In this document: positions 11,202 to 23,454 of the stretch, piece after piece
Position numbering within the stretch: the first letter of the stretch is position 1
Layout: every line of letters starts with the position of its first letter
DNA from: Littorina saxatilis
Taxonomy: Eukaryota > Mollusca > Gastropoda > Littorinimorpha > Littorinidae
DNA length: 64,000 nucleotides
NCBI RefSeq assembly: GCF_037325665.1
Contig: NC_090250.1
Coordinates: 28,942,630 to 29,006,629, forward strand
Reading direction: 5' to 3'
Notes under the pieces: model-generated
The model's input: the letters and a program-made list of their open reading frames with translations, nothing else
The model's database searches: none
What the model was told of the DNA's origin: nothing
Position numbers and translations under genes: made by a program

Positions 11202-11550
11202 AACATATAATATCTATATGTTTCTGGAATCAGAAACCGACAAGGAATAAGATGACAGTGTTTTTAAATTGATTTGGACAATTTAATTTTGATAATAATT
11301 TTTATATATTTAATTTTCAGAGCTTGTTTTTAATCCAAATATAACATATTTATATGTTTTTGGAATCAGCAAATGATGGAAAATAAGATAAACGTAAATT
11401 TGGATCGTTTTATAAATTTTTATTTTTTTTTACAATTTTCAGATTTTTAATGACCAAAGTCATTAATTAATTTTTAAGCCACCAAGCTGAAATGCAATAC
11501 CGAACCCCGGGCTTCGTCGAAGATTCCTTGACAAAAATTTCAACCAATTT
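11202..11550 (-). mobile_element. 0.85-kb dispersed repeat, inverted fragment
   Basis: This is the minus-orientation body of the family seen at 6909-7757 (phrases such as AATCAGAAACCGACAAGGAA and CACCAAGCTGAAATGCAATA). It is truncated by the gap on one side and by a head-to-head junction with a plus-orientation fragment near 11550 on the other. Confidence 0.75.
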
Positions 11551-12246
11551 GGGCCGATCTTTATGAAATTTGACATGAGAGTTCCTGGGTATGATATCCC
11601 CGGAAGTTTTTTCATTTTTTCGATAAATACCTTTGATGACGTCATATCCGGCTTTTTGTAAAAGTTGAGGCGGCACTGTCACACCCTCATTTTTTAATGA
11701 AATTGATTGAAATTTTGGCAAAGCAATTTTCGACGAAGCCCGGGGTTTGGTATTGCATTTCAGCTTGGTGGCTTAAAAACTAATGAGTGAGTTTGGTCAT
11801 TAAAAATCGGAAATTTGTAATCAAAATTATTTTTTTATTAAACGATCCCAAAACAATTTCATCTTATTCTTCGTCATTTTCTGATTCCAAAAACATATAC
11901 ATATGTTATATTTGGATTAAAAACAAGCTCTGAAAATTAAAAATATAAAAATTATGATCAAAATTAAATTTCCGAAATCGTTTTAAAAACTATTTCATCT
12001 TATTCCTTGTCGGTTCCTGATTCCCAAAACATATACATATGATATGTTTGGATTAAAAACACGCTCAGAAAGTTAAAACGAAGAGAGGTACAGTAAAGCG
12101 TGCTATGAAGCACAGCGCAATCGCTGCCGCGCCAAACAGGCTCGTCACTTTCACTGCCTTTTGCACTAGCGGCGGACTACGTTCAGTTTCATTCTGTGAG
12201 TTCCACAGCTTGACTAAATGTAGTAATTTCGCCTTACGCGACTTGT
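11551..12246 (+). mobile_element. 0.85-kb dispersed repeat, 5'-truncated copy
   Basis: It begins abruptly at GGGCCGATCTTTATGAAATT inside the family consensus, lacking the 5' hairpin and GT tract. It ends with the usual TTCGCCTTACGCGACTTG. It is joined head to head with the inverted fragment at 11202-11550. Confidence 0.75.
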
Positions 12247-12507
12247 ATTTGCTTTTCTCTTTAGTTGCCCTGGCAGAAATTGTGGGGTATTCTTTCTGGT
12301 GTAAGGAAGCGTGCACTCTTGTTACCTGTTACAGAACACCATAAACGCCCATTTTAATTACACGTGAATCAGAGTTCACCCAGCAACTGTTCGGTAATTA
12401 ATACGGATATGCCCAGGCTGTAATGATGGTTAATTGGGTGCACCACGCAGAGTATGTTGTTAATCATAACTGATGACATTAAACTGCGTGAGAGAGACTC
12501 ATGCGTA

Positions 12508-12508
<1 letters not shown>

Positions 12509-12577
<69 letters not shown>
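12509..12577. repeat. (GA)n microsatellite
   Basis: GA dinucleotide tract with one AAAG interruption. No gene is seen in the flanking 12247-12900. Confidence 0.9.
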
Positions 12578-12581
<4 letters not shown>

Positions 12582-12906
12582 CTCAGAACTCAAAAGTTTA
12601 ATCGCCAAAAGTTGATAGTTCATTGCGTTGGGGAGGTTCGGGGAGAGGTAAACAATTTCGAAAACAAGAAACGTGTTATTGACGGGCCGCCAAAGCGGCT
12701 CGTCTTTAGGCGTCGGGTAAGTAGCTTGCAGGTGGAGAAATTTTTGTTCATGGGGGATTTCTGTGACGTATGTACAGGAAGTCGCCGTTGGTCTCGGCAA
12801 AGAAACGACAATGCAGTGTGTGGTCTCGGTGAGACTGAAAGACAGAGAGCTACAGATACACACAGTGATTCAAGGCGCACAACTCTAGTAAAGTTGTCGT
12901 AGCACG

Positions 12907-13290
12907 TCCGTCTATGGCCAAAGTGATCCGGGTTCGATTCCCGGCATGGGCGGTCTATTTTTTTTTTAATTCTTGTTTACTATTGTTTATTATGAACGTT
13001 GTAATGTTTTATTTTACTCTAATAATTTTTTTAATTGTGTAAAATAAATTAAAAAAAAATTTTAATTTTTTTTATTTTTTTTAATCCAAGTGATCCGGGT
13101 GGAAAGCGATTCGTCTATGGCCAAAGTGATCCGGGTTCGATTCCCGGCAAGGGCGGTCTATTTTTTATTTTTTTTATTTTTTTTATTCTTGTTTACTATT
13201 GTTTATTATGAACGTTGTAATGTTTTATTTTACTCTAATAATTTTTTTAATTGTGTAAAATAAATTAAATTTTTTTTTTAAATCCACGTG
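12907..13290 (+). repeat. tandem duplication (~203 bp) carrying a tRNA T-arm / B-box
   Basis: Two head-to-tail units begin TCTATGGCCAAAGTGATCCG at about 12911 and 13114. Each contains GGGTTCGATTCCCGG, which matches a tRNA T-arm and the Pol III B-box consensus, followed by a T-rich stretch and TTGTTTACTATTGTTTATTA. No matching A-box, D-arm or anticodon arm of a full tRNA is visible upstream. This is therefore a truncated tRNA-derived element, not a tRNA gene. Confidence 0.7.
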
Positions 13291-15432
13291 CACAAGACAA
13301 AAACTTTCATACTGGGGGAGCGAGCCAGTCTGAAGAGTACTCGGGTCCAGCGCCAGCGTTTTTTTATAAGAACTTGGAGTGATTGCGAATTTGCGCGTTT
13401 CTCGTGAGTGCTTTCGAAGTTTTGTAATTTGATTTTCCCCAGCGAGTGTTCTTTGGAGGGCACTAGACGGTGATTGCTGGTGCATGTTTTTATTTTTGTT
13501 TTTCGTTCTTTGTTACCGTTTGTAGTCTGTGGTCAAATACCTCACAATGTGCTCAAACAAATCACAGGCACAGGAAATGAACAAGAAGAAGTGTGTCACA
13601 AGAATTTGAATTCTAAGAAAAACATGTGTATGAGTTCATAGACTACCACTGTCGAACCCTTCACTGTACAATGTAAATGAGTACAAAATATAGTCGTCAG
13701 TTTGGGAGACATTGTAGAGCACAGGTGAACTTTATCACAAACGGACAACACAAAAAGTACTTTCTTTTCAAACTTGAAAGTTTGTTGTCTATTTTTACCA
13801 GGGTCTTTCAAACAAACAATAACATGTGTATTTTTTATGTGAAAAAATTCATCTATTTTAACATTGTTGTACTTAAAATCTTAACATCTGCTAACAATTT
13901 AGCGCGCGTGTGTGTGTGTGTGTGTTTGTTTGTTTGTTTAACTTCTTGTTTCTTTGTTTGTTTGTATGTTTGTTTGTTTCTTTTTTCTTTGTTTTTCTGT
14001 TTGTTTGGTTTTTGTTTGTTTGTTTCACATGGAATGAAAGAGAGAGGAAGGTGAGAGAGGAGGTGGCGTGAGAAAAGAAAATAGGCAGACGTGCAAGCAC
14101 TCTGACAAAAAAACAACCTGACTGACATATAGGAAACAAAAGAAAAGAAGTAAGAAAGAATGAAATATTAGCTACAAAAGGACGTCAGTGGGCAGAGGAC
14201 AAACAATGGCTAAGAATGATGTCACATCCTGGACATTTAATCATCATCATCCGGTTTTCACGCAGCAATGAGACCAACTCAATTTGGTTCAGTAGGACAT
14301 GTGTAAGCGTTTCCTTGTACCACTTATGACGTCACCACATCATTCGATCAGCAAAGCCACACGAACTACAGCGCGCATCCTGATTATCTTATTTTCGCAC
14401 GCTCTGAAGAAAGGAACGTAATTTATATCGGCGTGATTGTTGAAATAGGTGTGTAAGTCACTGCAGGCGCGGTGGTATGTGTTACTATAGAGGTTGCGGG
14501 GAGGGGGGGGGGGGGGGGACCGAACAAATACTCTGTATCGAACCAAGACTATATAGTCTATAGAATGTTTCAACTTTTTCTCGTCTCAGACTGCCTGTTT
14601 GGTGATTTTAGTTCGTCCCCAATGTAACCGTTCCGTGGCGGGCGATGGGTTGGCTTGTAAAAGGGTAGAACGAGTGTTATTTCCGCAGTTTCAGACGTGA
14701 ACATGACATCAATTTTTTTCCGGTTGCGTAGGCCCTACTGAGTTTTCGGTCGCTTTCTCCTTAACCTCCACATTGTTATGCTAAAATACAGTCATCAGAG
14801 CGCCTTTGTCAGAGCCCTTGACACAACAAGAAATACCTTTAAACAAAAGAGGTTGTAAATGTTGGTTTTTTGTTCGTTTCTTTTTTTCCTTCTTCTTTCA
14901 AATAAAGCCAAAACGAAGGAAAGAAATGTTGAGTGTGGCTTAAAAACTGGCTGAATACGACTCGACCCTCCTTTCACACCACTAAAAGCTCATTCAATAA
15001 AAATTCACCTTTGCGTCGAATTTAAATGCTAATGCAAACATGTTTTTTTTCACAACTTTGTTTTATCCTCTATTGGTATTGCCCTGTATATACGAAAAAA
15101 AAACCCACAAAAAATAGAATAAAACGTGCATTTTGAAAACAAGCTGTTGAAATAATTGGGCCCTTGAAAACTAAGTTCACAGCTAAATGTGGTAGACATG
15201 GTGAGACATGGGCGTTGAAGGTACATTGGTCCCACGTTTTTGTTATTGTTTTATTTGTTTTCTTTTGTTTTTCTCCCACGTCCTTCTGTTGGTAAACCCG
15301 TGGGTGTGAGATACGTTTCTGCGCAGCCGAATTTTTGTTACGCGGACGGTGTCTCATCATCAACAAAAAAGCCACATTTCCGCCTAGTGAATTTAGTTGA
15401 GAAATATGCCAGTTTAATATGCGTAAATTCAA
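13291..15432. other. repeat-poor intergenic stretch, no gene seen
   Basis: Contains a degenerate (TTTG)n tract (about 13905-14025) and an 18-base G run (about 14500-14519). No convincing exon, RNA gene or transposon end was recognised on either strand. Confidence 0.5.
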
Positions 15433-15440
15433 TTGTTGTT

Positions 15441-15484
<44 letters not shown>

Positions 15485-15501
15485 GATAGTTGTTGTTGTT
15501 G
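15433..15501. repeat. (GTT)n trinucleotide microsatellite
   Basis: About 22 GTT copies with two interruptions (ATT, GATAGTT). Confidence 0.95.
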
Positions 15502-16444
15502 AACTGAATAGGAAATTTTTAAAATTTAAATAAAAAGTAAGCGTGTGCGATATGATATTACTTTCACGTGTGTCGTTTAAAAATGAGCTGGCTCTCCTAA
15601 GGAAGAAAGCGAACTGTTTCATCCTGTACGTGTCTGTGATGGTTTGCAATACAATGGAGAAATGGTCTTTGAAATGTACGTTTTGCAGTTCAATGGTTTT
15701 ACACAGAGGCAAAGTCTTTACAAGAACCAAATCCTGAATGCATCTATTCTAGTATATATACGCGGTGCGCTCTCGGGTTGTTTTTGCGCGAAAGGAATCT
15801 GGGTTTTGTTTCACTCATAAGTACCTGTTCCGTGTTGAAAAGCGGAACAAACAAACTGCCTTGTGCATGCTCAGCTAAAATTCTAGTTTTGCTGAATGAG
15901 TTTTTCTAAGAAATGGAGTTTCAACCACTCAACACTCCAATGTTGTTGAAATAAACACTTCCTCGGGAAATGTGGGTTTCACTGCTCGAAATTCTAATTT
16001 TGTTGACGTCAGGAAAACGGCACTTTACTGTATTCAAATATTCATTTGGAGGAGATCAAAGAATTTCCGCCGGGACAGCATAATCTATCCGTTTTTGACA
16101 ATCTAATTTTGGTGGAATGGTACTTTTGAGAAACTGGATTTTTCGTTTCAATAATATTCAAAGTCCCATTTTGATGTTTTTAGCGGCAGCACAACACTAT
16201 ATTACGAGAAGTCGGGTCACTAAGTAGTATTAGTTATTTCTAATGTGCTGACTGTTAGCAAACGATAACAGACATGTCGAGGAAATTTAATATCCAAATG
16301 AGCCTCTGCTATGTTAGCTTTTTTCATTCAGCAGCCGAGATTCGCATGTGTCAAAAGACGCACGTATGCGGATTCGGCGGAAGTGCAAATACTAGCCATA
16401 AAATCCTTACGACAAAGACTATGCAGGACTGTGATAAAAAAAAA
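15502..16444. other. no gene seen
   Basis: Several short open frames, none with recognisable content. No splice-bounded exon candidate or transposon terminus was found. Confidence 0.45.
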
Positions 16445-16511
16445 CAAGAGGCGAAGCCTTCGAGGCTCACGTAAGAAATCGACAAACAGTAACACAAACT
16501 CAATCACTCCG

Positions 16512-16610
<99 letters not shown>

Positions 16611-16635
16611 TACACACACACACACACTCACATAG
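16445..16635 (+). mobile_element. left part of a GGCTCACG-type MITE split by the foldback
   Basis: Matches 6117-6230: AAGAGGCGAAGCCTTCGAGG, then CAAACAGTAACACAAACTCA, then a (CA)n tract (16515-16628) expanded relative to the 6.1-kb copy. The matching right part resumes at 21306. Confidence 0.8.
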
Positions 16636-19600
16636 TAGTCCAGGCATATTAGAGAACAACGTTGAAGTGACAATGACTAGGTTTAAAATGTCCCTTATCA
16701 GAAAGTTCAACCTCATTCGTTTGATGTTTATTAAGCACATTTTCATATAAAGTTGGCGCTTCATACGGAAAAATGGCTTTGAAATTGACCCAAATCCTTC
16801 TTTGGGCTCTGTAAATGTCGTTTGGGGGTATGGTTGTAAAATGGTATCTACTGGTCACCCCAATGTATAAACTGAAAACTCTTTCTGCACCAGAACACGC
16901 AGAAAGGATTGTATCTGCCTGATGTCTGATGCTTTTCAAAATCCCCAACCACTAACACCTTCAAAACGGACTTTAACTGACACTGTTGTTTTTCCCTATA
17001 TAATCCTTACTATTTTTCCGAGACGTCGTCGTGTTGTGTATTTAGCTTGCCACAACCTCATACATGGTCCTAAAAGTTAAAGTTGAAGAAAATACTAAAG
17101 ATAAATGAAAAAGCTGACGCAGTGTCATTCGCACCGTGAATCCCCCCATGGGAACATACTAAAGTCTGGTTCCAAATAGGCTCAATTTCCTTCTATTTCT
17201 TTGTATTTCTGCCTCGTAGGGGTAGGGGTGTTCAAACCAAAGGCACCTTTAAACCAAAATTCAAATCACACATCTTACAATACTAAGACACTCAGCAGTA
17301 AAAGGGTGTCTGCTGGTAAAAAATTCCAAACAATCCTAAAAGTACTTCACTACTAAAAGTGCTTTTAAAAAGAGCCGTTATTTTTCCCTCTATATTCAGT
17401 ATTGTGTTTTCTGCGAACATGTAGTCTATTTAGATGGTTGTCGTGTGCACTTGAGTTGCTAAAGCGTTTTCAGTTGGGCATATGTCGAAAAGCAAAGAAT
17501 TAGCCCTTTGAAAACCATCAGAACTGTCACACAAAAATAACATTTACCTATCTCACCAACTGACCAAACATAGGGCTTTTCCTTATGTATTATGTATTGT
17601 CGTGTTTTTTGTAGCATACTTGTGAAAACAGCCACCACTGTTGTAAATGATACTTTAAAGAGCATTATTTCATTTTTACAGTTGAAGGACAACCTGGACT
17701 GCCGTATATTACAGCTGTTTTACAATCAGCCAAAATTTTCTTAACAAACGTATGTTAAGAACAACTCCCATAGTGAAATTGAAGGAAAACAAATTGAAAA
17801 TCCCCCTGCCATAGAGGAGCTAAAGAATCAACAATAAACGACTGCATGGATAGCTTGATGCACGAATGCATTGCGGACATGTTTGTCTCCAACCAAGAGA
17901 AAGTTCCAAAAAATCCCTTTTGTGCTTCTTATTATACAGTGACGTCAAAGACAGCCTTTTCTGCTGTTCATACATTCAGGGGTTATGGTTACACTAAACG
18001 ACGTAGTTGTAGCCATACTGCCATCCAGATTTATTTTTTCCTTGCGAGCAGTCACAGGGTGTTTGTGCTGTCTGCCAACCGTTAGATGACCCCGCCCAAG
18101 TCTGTTAAGGGACCGTTTGACCGTTATAGAACGCGTCTTTTTGATTTTTTGGCACAGTTGGAAACGGTTGATTTTTATCCCTACCATTGTTTCCAAACAT
18201 TATATAGGAATGTTTTGTGAACAACGGATAATAGCCGCTACTCGCATGTGTAGCAAAAGTGAGCGTACATACTCACCCTGGTCGTCCAGCCGTTGTCCGT
18301 TGCCCGTCTTTATCTGTCTGTACTGAACATTACCTTTGGATATTTCTCCAACGCTATGAAGTGAAGAAACACCAAATGTTGCAAAATGTTGTATGACCCC
18401 AAGAGCTCAAAAAAGATACTTGAGAACCTTGACCTTACCTTAAGGTCAAGGTCACAGGGAGAATGAATGTGGTCTAAAAACTGCAAAATTTCACATTGTG
18501 CCAGTTTTCTGGAAAACAAATTAAAAACAGCGGGCTTAGTTTTGTATGGTATACAAGAAAAAGAAAGCCTTATCTTCTGATACCATTTTGGTTGACCTCG
18601 CTTCAATGTCAAGGTCACAGGAGTCCTTCAAAGTTGAATTGTATACATGTTTTGAAGTGACCTTGACCCTGAACTATGAAAAAAATCTTTCAAACTTCAT
18701 AATTGTGTGGGGCACATGTTATATACTGATATTGAGCCACATTTAGTCACATATCATCAAGGTCAAGGTCACTTTGCCCCTTATGAAATGTGACTGAAAC
18801 GGGCAATTGAATCACTAAAAGTGACAATGTCTCTTTGTAGAAAGTGCCAATAAGTATGTTTATGCTTCCTATGTCTTGAATTGATAGCCTTGTGATGTGT
18901 GACCTTTGATGATCTTGACCTTGGCCAAAGGTCATGTGTAATTTGGTAGGAAAAATCTGTAAAACAGTTCTAATAGTGTACAATGTCCTTGCCAGCTTCA
19001 GTTGTTAGACCTTCACCTTCAAGGTCACCTGAAGGTCAAGGTCACTTTAAGACAAAGGTCAAGCATGAGAGTCGCATGGGCTTTGCTTTGTTAAGATTTT
19101 TTACCAAGACACATGGATTTCTTTACCCGGCTTGGTCACATTTTTCATAGGGGTCAATGTGACCTTGACCCTAACGATATGTGACCAGATGTGGCTCACT
19201 ATGAAATTCTAACAAACGCCCCACTCAGTGTTTAAGTTTGTAAGAGATATCGTCCATAGTAAAGTTAAAGGGGCAAGTTCACATCAAAATATGTCTACAA
19301 TTCAACTTTGAAGGGCTCCTCTGACCTTGACATTGAAGCGAGGTCAACCAAAATGGTATCAGAAGATAAGGCTTTCTTTTTCTTGTATACCATACAAAAC
19401 TAAGCCCGCTGTTTTTAATTTGTTTTCCAGAAAACTGGCACAATGTGAAATTTTGCAGTTTTTAGATCACATTCATTCTCCCTGTGACCTTGACCTTAAG
19501 GTAAGGTCAAGGTTCTCAAGTATCTTTTTTGAGCTCTTGGGGTCATACAACATTTTGCAACATTTGGTGTTTCTTCACTTCATAGCGTTGGAGAAATATC

Positions 19601-21305
19601 CAAAGGTAATGTTCAGTACAGACAGATAAAGACGGGCAACGGACAACGGCTGGACGACCAGGGTGAGTATGTACGCTCACTTTTGCTACACATGCGAGTA
19701 GCGGCTATTATCCGTTGTTCACAAAACATTCCTATATAATGTTTGGAAACAATGGTAGGGATAAAAATCAACCGTTTCCAACTGTGCCAAAAAATCAAAA
19801 AGACGCGTTCTATAACGGTCAAACGGTCCCTTAACAGACTTGGGCGGGGTCATCTAACGGTTGGCAGACAGCACAAACACCCTGTGACTGCTCGCAAGGA
19901 AAAAATAAATCTGGATGGCAGTATGGCTACAACTACGTCGTTTAGTGTAACTATAACCCCTGAATGTATGAACAGCAGAAAAGGCTGTCTTTGACGTCAC
20001 TGTATAATAAGAAGCACAAAAGGGATTTTTTGGAACTTTCTCTTGGTTGGAGACAAACATGTCCGCAATGCATTCGTGCATCAAGCTATCCATGCAGTCG
20101 TTTATTGTTGATTCTTTAGCTCCTCTATGGCAGGGGGATTTTCAATTTGTTTTCCTTCAATTTTACTATGGGAGTTGTTCTTAACATACGTTTGTTAAGA
20201 AAATTTTGGCTGATTGTAAAACAGCTGTAATATACGGCAGTCCAGGTTGTCCTTCAACTGTAAAAATGAAATAATGCTCTTTAAAGTATCATTTACAACA
20301 GTGGTGGCTGTTTTCACAAGTATGCTACAAAAAACACGACAATACATGGAAAAGCCCTATGTTTGGTCAGTTGGTGAGATAGGTAAATGTTATTTTTGTG
20401 TGACAGTTCTGATGGTTTTCAAAGGGCTAATTCTTTGCTTTTCGACATATGCCCAACTGAAAACGCTTTAGCAACTCAAGTGCACACGACAACCATCTAA
20501 ATAGACTACATGTTCGCAGAAAACACAATACTGAATATAGAGGGAAAAATAACGGCTCTTTTTAAAAGCACTTTTAGTAGTGAAGTACTTTTAGGATTGT
20601 TTGGAATTTTTTACCAGCAGACACCCTTTTACTGCTGAGTGTCTTAGTATTGTAAGATGTGTGATTTGAATTTTGGTTTAAAGGTGCCTTTGGTTTGAAC
20701 ACCCCTACCCCTACGAGGCAGAAATACAAAGAAATAGAAGGAAATTGAGCCTATTTGGAACCAGACTTTAGTATGTTCCCATGGGGGGATTCACGGTGCG
20801 AATGACACTGCGTCAGCTTTTTCATTTATCTTTAGTATTTTCTTCAACTTTAACTTTTAGGACCATGTATGAGGTTGTGGCAAGCTAAATACACAACACG
20901 ACGACGTCTCGGAAAAATAGTAAGGATTATATAGGGAAAAACAACAGTGTCAGTTAAAGTCCGTTTTGAAGGTGTTAGTGGTTGGGGATTTTGAAAAGCA
21001 TCAGACATCAGGCAGATACAATCCTTTCTGCGTGTTCTGGTGCAGAAATAGTTTTCAGTTTATACATTGGGGTGACCAGTAGATACCATTTTACAACCAT
21101 ACCCCCAAACGACATTTACAGAGCCCAAAGAAGGATTTGGGTCAATTTCAAAGCCATTTTTCCGTATGAAGCGCCAACTTTATATGAAAATGTGCTTAAT
21201 AAACATCAAACGAATGAGGTTGAACTTTCTGATAAGGGACATTTTAAACCTAGTCATTGTCACTTCAACGTTCCCTTCACTAAAGTGGCTAAGATGCCTG
21301 GACTA
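16636..21305. mobile_element. 4.67-kb foldback element with ~2-kb inverted arms
   Basis: Outer termini are TAGTCCAGGCAT and its inverse, flanked by TAG on both sides (16633-16635 and 21306-21308). This is a probable 3-bp target duplication, or TA if one base belongs to the element. The arms run about 16636-18680 and 19265-21305 in opposite orientation and are nearly identical: the open frames at 18310-18618 (minus) and 19327-19629 (plus) match residue for residue, and one ~12-base indel lies near 17585/20347. The spacer is about 600 bp. No transposase or other protein is recognised, so it would be non-autonomous. It interrupts a GGCTCACG-type MITE whose intact relative at 6117-6614 shows the empty site (AAGCTTAGGTGACACTG). 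Near identity of the arms implies recent origin or gene conversion. Confidence 0.85.
18420..19510. promoter_or_regulatory. cluster of AGGTCA-type half-sites in the foldback core
   Basis: At least fifteen AAGGTCA/TGACCTT motifs occur in the inner arms and spacer, many as overlapping TCAAGGTCAAGGTCAC or GACCTTGACCTTA pairs (about 18423, 18437, 18606, 18658, 18758, 18915, 19020, 19162, 19322, 19485). TCAAGGTCA is the extended half-site bound by monomeric orphan nuclear receptors such as ERR, SF-1/FTZ-F1 and NR4A. Whether these sites are used is unknown; the motif may simply be a feature of the repeat family. Confidence 0.45.
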
Positions 21306-21550
21306 TAGGTGACACTGTGCAAGAAAGAGAGACACTAGATCTAGATCTCGGTCCGCACAAAATAACAATGACCGAGACGTTCAGTAATTCCTTCGCGTGA
21401 CGTCTAACCCTCTTACGTCATAATGTGACGTCTTCAAATGACGAATTGTTAAAGTTTCTACCACAGACATACACACGCACACACACACACACACACGCAC
21501 GCACAGACAGACAAAGTTACGATCGCATAGGCTACACTTACGTGAGCCAA
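21306..21550 (+). mobile_element. right part of the split GGCTCACG-type MITE
   Basis: Resumes with AGGTGACACTGTGCAAGAAA, as at about 6217. It continues through the CA-rich stretch and ACAGACAGACAAAG, and ends CTTACGTGAGCC, the inverse of GGCTCACGTAAG at 16468. Confidence 0.8.
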
Positions 21551-21572
21551 AAACCCGTGTATTAGCCCCGTG

Positions 21573-21778
21573 CACAGGAGCTTGTATCCAATCGCCGGTC
21601 GATCATTATTTACAGTCCACTACTACGACATACTACTACTTAGTATATAGTAGTAGTATGTCGTAGTAGTGGACTGTAAATAATGATCGACCGGCGATTG
21701 GATACTATATAGTAGTAGTATGTCGTAGTAGTGGACTGTAAATAATGATCGACCGGCGATTGGATACAAGCTCCTGTG
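21573..21778. mobile_element. hAT-like foldback MITE, A-A'-A' structure
   Basis: The termini are CACAGGAGCTTGTATCC and its inverse. A perfect 8-bp duplication GCCCCGTG flanks it at 21565-21572 and 21779-21786. The interior is one ~56-bp left arm (ending TACTACTACT) followed by two tandem copies of its inverse. An 8-bp target duplication is typical of hAT elements. A second member lies at 22825-22999. Confidence 0.85.
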
Positions 21779-22167
21779 GCCCCGTGCAGAGTTTTATTAT
21801 TTTAGTGTGACCGAATTCTGACGGAAGGGACTCACCACCGTCGACGACCCACCACTACTTCTATACATGTATCTCTATCCTGTCTCTGGTATTTCGTCTA
21901 TTTTCATTCGTAACAGGAAGCGTCAGGACGTTGATCCACTCTCTCGCTCAAGGTCGCTAGTTTGTAATACTATAAGTACAGTGACTAATATTGTGTGATG
22001 ACTTCGTAACATGCGTATCTATGCGTAATACTACAAGTACACAGTGGCTAACATTGTGCACTGACTTCGTAACATGCGTATCTATTCGTAATAATACATG
22101 TAGCCTACAGTGACTAACATGTTTGTATTGATCATTGATGTCGTATCATGCGAAATTTATTTTACGA

Positions 22168-22171
22168 GGGT

Positions 22172-22258
<87 letters not shown>

Positions 22259-22271
22259 TGTGAAATGTTCT

Positions 22272-22334
<63 letters not shown>

Positions 22335-22365
22335 ATAGTGTGTGAGAGACTGAGTATGTATGTGA

Positions 22366-22420
<55 letters not shown>

Positions 22421-22440
22421 TGGGTGTGTGTGTGTGTGTG
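22168..22440. repeat. (GA)n followed by (GT)n compound microsatellite
   Basis: GA tract at 22168-22256, then a GT tract 22275-22440 with short interruptions. Preceded by TTTATTTTACGAGGGTAA, a phrase also present beside the (GA)n tract at 58018. Confidence 0.95.
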
Positions 22441-22824
22441 ACAGTCTTGATGTATGGTGCAACAAACTCATCTTTAAGTTTAAAGCTCCTGTTGTACATC
22501 GGCACACGCGTTCTAATAAGTCAAAACCAAAAATGACGTCATTCAAAGATGACTTGTTTTTTAAACTTATGACGATAATATATCTGATGATTGTCTTCTC
22601 CTTCAATAATGGCTTCTTCTATGAGGTGTGCGAAAGCCCCCTACAGAATTTGTGTCTACCGCCCCAAAATATTGTGACAATGGCCTATTCTGGACCATTT
22701 TAACAAAAAGGCAAGGAACAATGGACGCTTCATCTGGATGTTTGTCTGTGGAAGAAATCACAGGTTTTCAAAATGTCCTTGGCAAAGTGTCCGTGGAAGT
22801 TCAGAGTGTGCTGCTGTGTCAGTG

Positions 22825-22999
22825 CACAGGCGGAAGGTATCGTTCACTGGACCACCACTATCATAGTAAGATCACCACTATCATAGTATCTTACTATGAT
22901 AGTGGTGGTCCAGTGAACGATCAAACAATGATAGTGGTGGTCCAGTGAACGATCTTACTATGATAGTGGTGGTCCAGTGAACGATACCTTCCGCCTGTG
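22825..22999. mobile_element. hAT-like foldback MITE, second member
   Basis: The termini are CACAGGCGGAAGGTATCG and its inverse, flanked by GTCAGTG on both sides (22818-22824 and 23000-23006). Inside, one left arm (TTCACTGGACCACCACTATC...) is followed by several copies of its inverse. The corresponding site in unit 2 (about 30856) reads GTGGCAGTGGTC and carries no insertion, confirming the boundaries. Confidence 0.85.
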
Positions 23000-23057
23000 G
23001 TCAGTGGTCCTAATCCTTGAAATGGAAGGATGAAACTGTATGAAAACCATTAATGCA

Positions 23058-23058
<1 letters not shown>

Positions 23059-23108
<50 letters not shown>
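23059..23108. repeat. (GT)n microsatellite
   Basis: GT tract at the position corresponding to the larger GT array at 30919-31078 in unit 2. Confidence 0.9.
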
Positions 23109-23110
<2 letters not shown>

Positions 23111-23454
23111 TGCGAGTAATGCCTGTCAATGTGTGACTGTGCCTCTCTCAGCTCTTCCGTGACGGTGTCCGTTCGTCTTTGTGTTTGTATGATCGATCAA
23201 CATTGACTGGACAACGCTCACGCAAACATCTCACGATGTACGGTACAATTTATGCATGATAATTTGCTAACGTGTTGTTCTCATTAGAGAGTCCCCATTA
23301 CGAGTTAATCTGCTTTCACTTTATAATTGTATGTTTCGGTGTTATTAAATGTTGATCCTCCTGATGGTTAATGTCTCCGTAGCCAGTATGCCGGTAATCA
23401 ACCCTGGCAAGAGTATTTCTATGTCGACGTGCACTCGTAAATATTTATGTTTCA

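Noticed and set aside
11463-11721. Overlapping minus frames within the 0.85-kb repeat (also 41723-41959, 42851-43054)
   Set aside because: They recur in every copy of a non-coding repeat with indels between copies; there is no protein signature.
18310-19822. Matching open frames of about 70-100 codons in both arms of the foldback
   Set aside because: Identity simply reflects the inverted repeat. There is no start context, domain or similarity to transposases, and the frames are short.
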